Of a stretch of 8,264 nt of DNA, positions 5,723 to 8,264 are shown piece by piece (position 1 is the first letter of the stretch; each line of letters starts with the position of its first letter). Source of the DNA: an uncultured bacterium (GTDB lineage Bacteria; Verrucomicrobiota; Lentisphaeria; Victivallales; Victivallaceae). The notes beneath the pieces were generated by a model. The model saw only the letters and a list, made by a program, of their open reading frames with translations, ran no database searches and had not been told where the DNA came from. Made by a program: the position numbers and the translations under genes. The stretch covers positions 1 through 8,264 of the forward strand of contig CASECL010000048.1 of NCBI GenBank assembly GCA_949286445.1. Direction: 5' to 3'.

Positions 5723-7024
5723 ATGAAATATACCGATTTTGAGAAAGTTGTAACTGACAGCCGTCAGAAGATGGATAGCGGCACGCTGTTTATCGCCATA
5801 AAAGGGGAAAAGTTTGACGGCCACGACTTCCTCGCCGATGCGATGGCAAACGGGGCAGGGGCATTACTGGTGTCAGAAGAAAGAAAAATACCGGAAAAGT
5901 GTGATATTCCGGTATTCAAGGTTGATGATACGGTGGCAGCTTATCAGGAGATTGCCAATGCTTTCCGCCGGAAATTTAAAAATCTCACCGTTGCCGGCAT
6001 TACCGGAAGCGTGGGAAAAACCAGCGTCAAAGAGATGCTGCGCAGTATTTTTTCTGCCGCCGCAGGTTCAGAAAGAGTGCTTTGTACCGCAGGTAACACC
6101 AATAATCAGATCGGCGTTCCCCAAAACCTTATGCGCCTGAATGACAATATCCGTTATGCGGTAATTGAAATGGGCATCAATCATCACGGCGAAATCAAGC
6201 CGCTTTCCCGTTGTGCAGAGCCGGATGCGGCATTGGTAAATTCCATTGCACCGTGTCATTTGGAGTTTCTCGGCAGTCTGGACGGCGTGGCGGAGGAAAA
6301 AGCACATATATTTGATTATCTGCCGCGACCGGACGGCGTGGCGGTAATCCCGGAAAATGTTTACGGACGGAAAATTCTGGAAAAGGCTGCCGCAGGAAGC
6401 AGAATATTTTATGCCGGAAAACAAATCAAAGCTGAATATCTGGGGGGAGATGTTTCCGGCAGCCGGATAAAAATGATTTTCCCCGGATATCAAACGGAAT
6501 TTTCCTGGGCCCTTTCCGGCAGGCACCAGTGCTCCAATGCAGTAAATGCCGCTGCATTAGCCATGGCGTTGGGAATATCGCCGGAAAAAATCATTTGCGG
6601 ATTGTCGGCGACTGAACTTCCGGGCGGACGAATGAAGAAAACTTCACTCAATGGCAATATTTACCTCAATGATGCCTATAACGCCAATCCATGCAGTATG
6701 AAAGGGGCCATTGATGCGATTGCTGAAATGGGAAAAGCTGAGGATACGGTTATGATTCTGGGGGATATGTTTGAGCTTGGCGAAGATGCGGAGCGTTACC
6801 ATTTTGAAGTATTGGAATATGCGGTCAAAAGTTTACCTGAAGCCCGTTTGATAGCGGTGGGGGAAATGATGTCAAAAGCGGCTGAAGAGCTTGGCAGAGA
6901 ACATGTTTTGTCTGCGGATGAAGCTGGAAAAATATTGAAAGATATAACTCCGGGAAAAATAATTTTTGTCAAAGGCTCCCGGGGGATGAAATTGGAAAAC
7001 GCATTGCCAGAGGCGGCAAGGTAG
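5723..7024 (+). CDS. murF: UDP-N-acetylmuramoyl-tripeptide--D-alanyl-D-alanine ligase
   Basis: MurF performs the last cytoplasmic step of peptidoglycan precursor synthesis, the ATP-dependent joining of D-Ala-D-Ala to UDP-MurNAc-tripeptide. It has 433 residues. The N-terminal substrate domain includes TDSR (11-14) and LFIAIKGEKFDGHDF (22-36). The central ATPase domain has the P-loop GITGSVGKTS (92-101), NTNNQIGVPQNL (125-136), EMGINHHGEI (149-158) and the EEKA segment (191-194) with its conserved lysine K193. The C-terminal ligase domain has NDAYNANPCSM (316-326), ILGDMFELG (345-353) and FVKGSRGMKLE (415-425). From memory of E. coli MurF, the conserved TD motif lies about 18 residues nearer the N-terminus here, and no upstream start is possible because the lipoprotein stop is in frame. 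The usual HN before the C-terminal domain is H268-Q269. The gene sits in an envelope operon; no mraY or other mur gene is adjacent. Confidence 0.96.
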   Translation: MKYTDFEKVVTDSRQKMDSGTLFIAIKGEKFDGHDFLADAMANGAGALLVSEERKIPEKCDIPVFKVDDTVAAYQEIANAFRRKFKNLTVAGITGSVGKTSVKEMLRSIFSAAAGSERVLCTAGNTNNQIGVPQNLMRLNDNIRYAVIEMGINHHGEIKPLSRCAEPDAALVNSIAPCHLEFLGSLDGVAEEKAHIFDYLPRPDGVAVIPENVYGRKILEKAAAGSRIFYAGKQIKAEYLGGDVSGSRIKMIFPGYQTEFSWALSGRHQCSNAVNAAALAMALGISPEKIICGLSATELPGGRMKKTSLNGNIYLNDAYNANPCSMKGAIDAIAEMGKAEDTVMILGDMFELGEDAERYHFEVLEYAVKSLPEARLIAVGEMMSKAAEELGREHVLSADEAGKILKDITPGKIIFVKGSRGMKLENALPEAAR

Positions 7025-7038
7025 ATCTGGAAAATATT

Positions 7039-7695
7039 ATGGGTGTTTTCAAAAAAAATTTCCGATCAATAAAGAAGTTTCCGGACTGGGTTTATATCGT
7101 TCCGGCTTTATTGCTGTGGCTTTTGGTTCGGATTTTTTACCGGGTGAGGGTGGAGGATCCCTGTGACCATATCAATCAGACGGAGGGAAGTATAGCAGTG
7201 GCATGGCACAACCGGCTGTTGCTGTTTCCGGTGATTTTCCCCAAAAAAGCCAGAAAACGTACCGTGGCTGTGGTCAGCGCGTCAAGAGACGGGCAGTATA
7301 TTGCCGATTTGATTAAACAATTCGGTCTGGAAAGTTTGCGCGGATCTTCTTCACGGCGGGGAGCCAATGCTGAAATCGCCGCCGTTCATGCCTTGAACCG
7401 CAATAAAAATGTGGCGTTCACCCCTGACGGGCCGAGAGGTCCGAAGTATCATTTAAAGGCAGGGCCGGTACATCTGGCCAGTATGACTGGAAGGGGAATC
7501 ATCCCCATCAGCATCAATGTTTCCCGTTACTGGCAGGTGAAAAGCTGGGATAATTTCCAGATTGCAAAGCCTTTTTCCCGGGTTACCCTGATTTTGGGAG
7601 AAAAAATATTTGTGCCGGAAAAACTGTCCGATGAAGAATTGGAAAAATACCGCAAGAAAGTAGAAGATACGCTGATGGCTATCACCGTTGATTGA
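7039..7695 (+). CDS. DUF374-family lysophospholipid/lipid A acyltransferase
   Basis: A membrane-associated acyltransferase of the LPLAT superfamily, DUF374 branch (218 residues). One hydrophobic segment at about 18-34 should anchor it in the inner membrane facing the cytoplasm. Family blocks are AVAWHN (53-58) with the putative catalytic H57, VVSASRDGQYIA (78-89), LRGSSSRRG (100-108), TPDGPRGP (128-135), KAGPVHLA (140-147) and KSWDNFQI (168-175). From memory, the epsilonproteobacterial secondary lipid A acyltransferase LpxJ belongs to this family, so adding an acyl chain to lipid A or a related glycolipid is a reasonable guess; acylation of a phospholipid is the alternative. It starts 14 nt after murF with a weak TGGAAA site, so it is probably co-transcribed. 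Its stop lies inside the opposing ogt gene. The family call is firm and the substrate is not. Confidence 0.9.
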   Translation: MGVFKKNFRSIKKFPDWVYIVPALLLWLLVRIFYRVRVEDPCDHINQTEGSIAVAWHNRLLLFPVIFPKKARKRTVAVVSASRDGQYIADLIKQFGLESLRGSSSRRGANAEIAAVHALNRNKNVAFTPDGPRGPKYHLKAGPVHLASMTGRGIIPISINVSRYWQVKSWDNFQIAKPFSRVTLILGEKIFVPEKLSDEELEKYRKKVEDTLMAITVD

Positions 7696-8197
7696 GACGG
7701 GTGGTATTTTTTTCCAGCTCCAGGAGAAATTGCTTTACCGGCAAACCTCCGGCGTATCCGCCTGATGTGCCGTCATGGCTGATCACCCGGTGGCAGGGAA
7801 TTAATATCATAATCCGGTTGCAATGATTTGCCATGCCAACCGCCCGGCACGCCCGGGGTCGGTCAATCCGGGCAGCAAGTTCACCGTATGAAATTGTTTC
7901 CCCGTAAGGTATTTTCTGAAGTTCTGACCAAACCAGTTCCTGGAATGGTGTTCCGGATATCTTCAGCGGAATATCAAATGCTGTGCGTTTGCCGTGGAAA
8001 TATTCATCCAGTTCAACCGAAGCTCTGGTAAGGAGTAACTCATCCTCTCTGCATATACCGACATTTCCGGCAGGGCAGGGGATAGGATGATAACCGGAAG
8101 CAGAACAACCGGCTAAATTAACGCCGGAAAGCATTCCTGATTCCGCTTCCAGAAGTATTTTTCCAATAACAGTATTTTTGACAAGATAACTTTTCAT
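7682..8197 (-). CDS. ogt: Methylated-DNA--protein-cysteine S-methyltransferase (Ogt/MGMT type)
   Basis: A suicide DNA repair protein that transfers the methyl group from O6-methylguanine (and O4-methylthymine) to its own cysteine. Starting at ATG 8197 it has 171 residues, the normal length for a stand-alone Ogt without Ada regulatory domains. The active-site motif is IPCHRVI (133-139) with C135. Other family positions are SYGELA (103-108) with Y104, RAVG (118-121) with the expected arginine finger R118, and the C-terminal GGYAGGLPVKQFLLELE. The family-typical asparagine-proline before the active site is N127-R128 here. A TTG at 8206 is in frame, but it lies at the predicted -10 box, so the ATG is preferred. 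No ribosome-binding site precedes the ATG. The 3' end overlaps the acyltransferase gene by 14 bp. It appears to be a single-gene unit. Confidence 0.95.
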   Translation of the reverse strand: MKSYLVKNTVIGKILLEAESGMLSGVNLAGCSASGYHPIPCPAGNVGICREDELLLTRASVELDEYFHGKRTAFDIPLKISGTPFQELVWSELQKIPYGETISYGELAARIDRPRACRAVGMANHCNRIMILIPCHRVISHDGTSGGYAGGLPVKQFLLELEKNTTRLNQR

Positions 8198-8234
8198 AAT
8201 GGACAAATATACAGCAGCAATAAGAACAATGCAA
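8198..8234 (-). promoter_or_regulatory. Predicted ogt promoter giving a nearly leaderless transcript
   Basis: On the minus strand TTGCAT (8234-8229) is followed after 17 bp by TATATT (8211-8206, five of six). The expected start point is near 8199, only one or two bases before the ATG at 8197, which has no Shine-Dalgarno sequence. An A/T-rich tract further upstream (8233-8257) could act as an UP element. The box also reads TATATTTG, which fits the Bacteroidetes TAnnTTTG pattern, but that is probably coincidence. Confidence 0.45.
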
Positions 8235-8264
8235 AAAAAATTTGAAAAAATATAAATTGCAGTA

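Noticed and set aside
5087..5824. 245-codon open frame on the minus strand
   Set aside because: It is antisense across the lipoprotein and the start of murF, both of which are clearly coding on the plus strand. The composition is that of a shadow frame, and it crosses the intergenic region without a domain.
6068..6526. 152-codon open frame on the minus strand inside murF
   Set aside because: It is antisense to the conserved MurF ATPase domain and has no motif of its own.
5135..7024. Lipoprotein and murF as one gene split by a stop codon, since they share a reading frame
   Set aside because: Each protein is complete, with its own signal peptide or start and unrelated domains. The 15-nt gap is a normal operon spacing, and the shared frame is a one-in-three chance.
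2585..8082. CAGGGCAGGG repeated near 2586, 4165 and 8072, as possible dispersed repeats or G-quadruplex seeds
   Set aside because: Each copy falls in minus-strand coding sequence as ordinary Pro/Ala/Cys codons of unrelated proteins. The copies share no longer flanks and lack four G-tracts.
8199..8255. 18-codon plus-strand ORF at the right edge (MDKYTAAIRTMQ...)
   Set aside because: It has no ribosome site and overlaps the predicted ogt promoter. It is too short to support without a downstream gene in view.

Overview
The window looks like ordinary chromosome from a Gram-negative-type bacterium of roughly 50% GC. It encodes a lipoprotein with a BamE/SmpA-like domain, a DUF374 lipid acyltransferase and MurF, so the cell should have peptidoglycan and probably an outer membrane. 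The pairing of an AraC-family regulator with a glycoside hydrolase, together with the style of the proteins, suggests a PVC-group bacterium, perhaps Lentisphaerae/Victivallales. That placement is an impression from memory, not a result. The sequence shows no phage, IS, CRISPR, rRNA or tRNA.

Layout from left to right. (1) 1-1225, minus strand: the 5' 408 codons of a GH29 alpha-L-fucosidase that runs off the left edge. It diverges from (2) 1292-2170, plus strand: an AraC-family regulator. The 66-bp gap holds face-to-face promoter elements and a direct repeat that is a candidate operator. (3) 2118-3035, minus: an OppC/DppC-type ABC permease whose 3' end overlaps the araC 3' end by 53 bp. (4) 3032-4876, minus: mnmG, whose stop codon overlaps the permease GTG start as GTGA, so the two genes are probably co-transcribed and translationally coupled. 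(5) 4877-5134: a 258-bp divergent intergenic region with one promoter for mnmG and one, with a perfect TTGACA, for the rightward operon. (6) 5135-7695, plus: a lipoprotein, murF and a DUF374 acyltransferase with gaps of only 15 and 14 nt, read as a cell-envelope operon. (7) 7682-8206, minus: an Ogt/MGMT-type DNA repair methyltransferase that overlaps the acyltransferase tail by 14 bp and has a promoter at the right edge that would yield a nearly leaderless mRNA.

How the genes work together. The fucosidase and AraC protein form a likely sugar-responsive pair for fucosylated glycans. The lipoprotein-murF-acyltransferase operon serves the envelope. MnmG and Ogt are housekeeping genes for tRNA modification and DNA alkylation repair. 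The odd member is the single ABC permease attached to mnmG, because none of its partner subunits is in view. I found no convincing new multi-gene system. The points most worth checking are the orphan permease, the overlapping divergent promoter with its direct repeat, the strong excess of the tetranucleotide CCGG, and the repeat-rich promoter and leader at 4999-5066.
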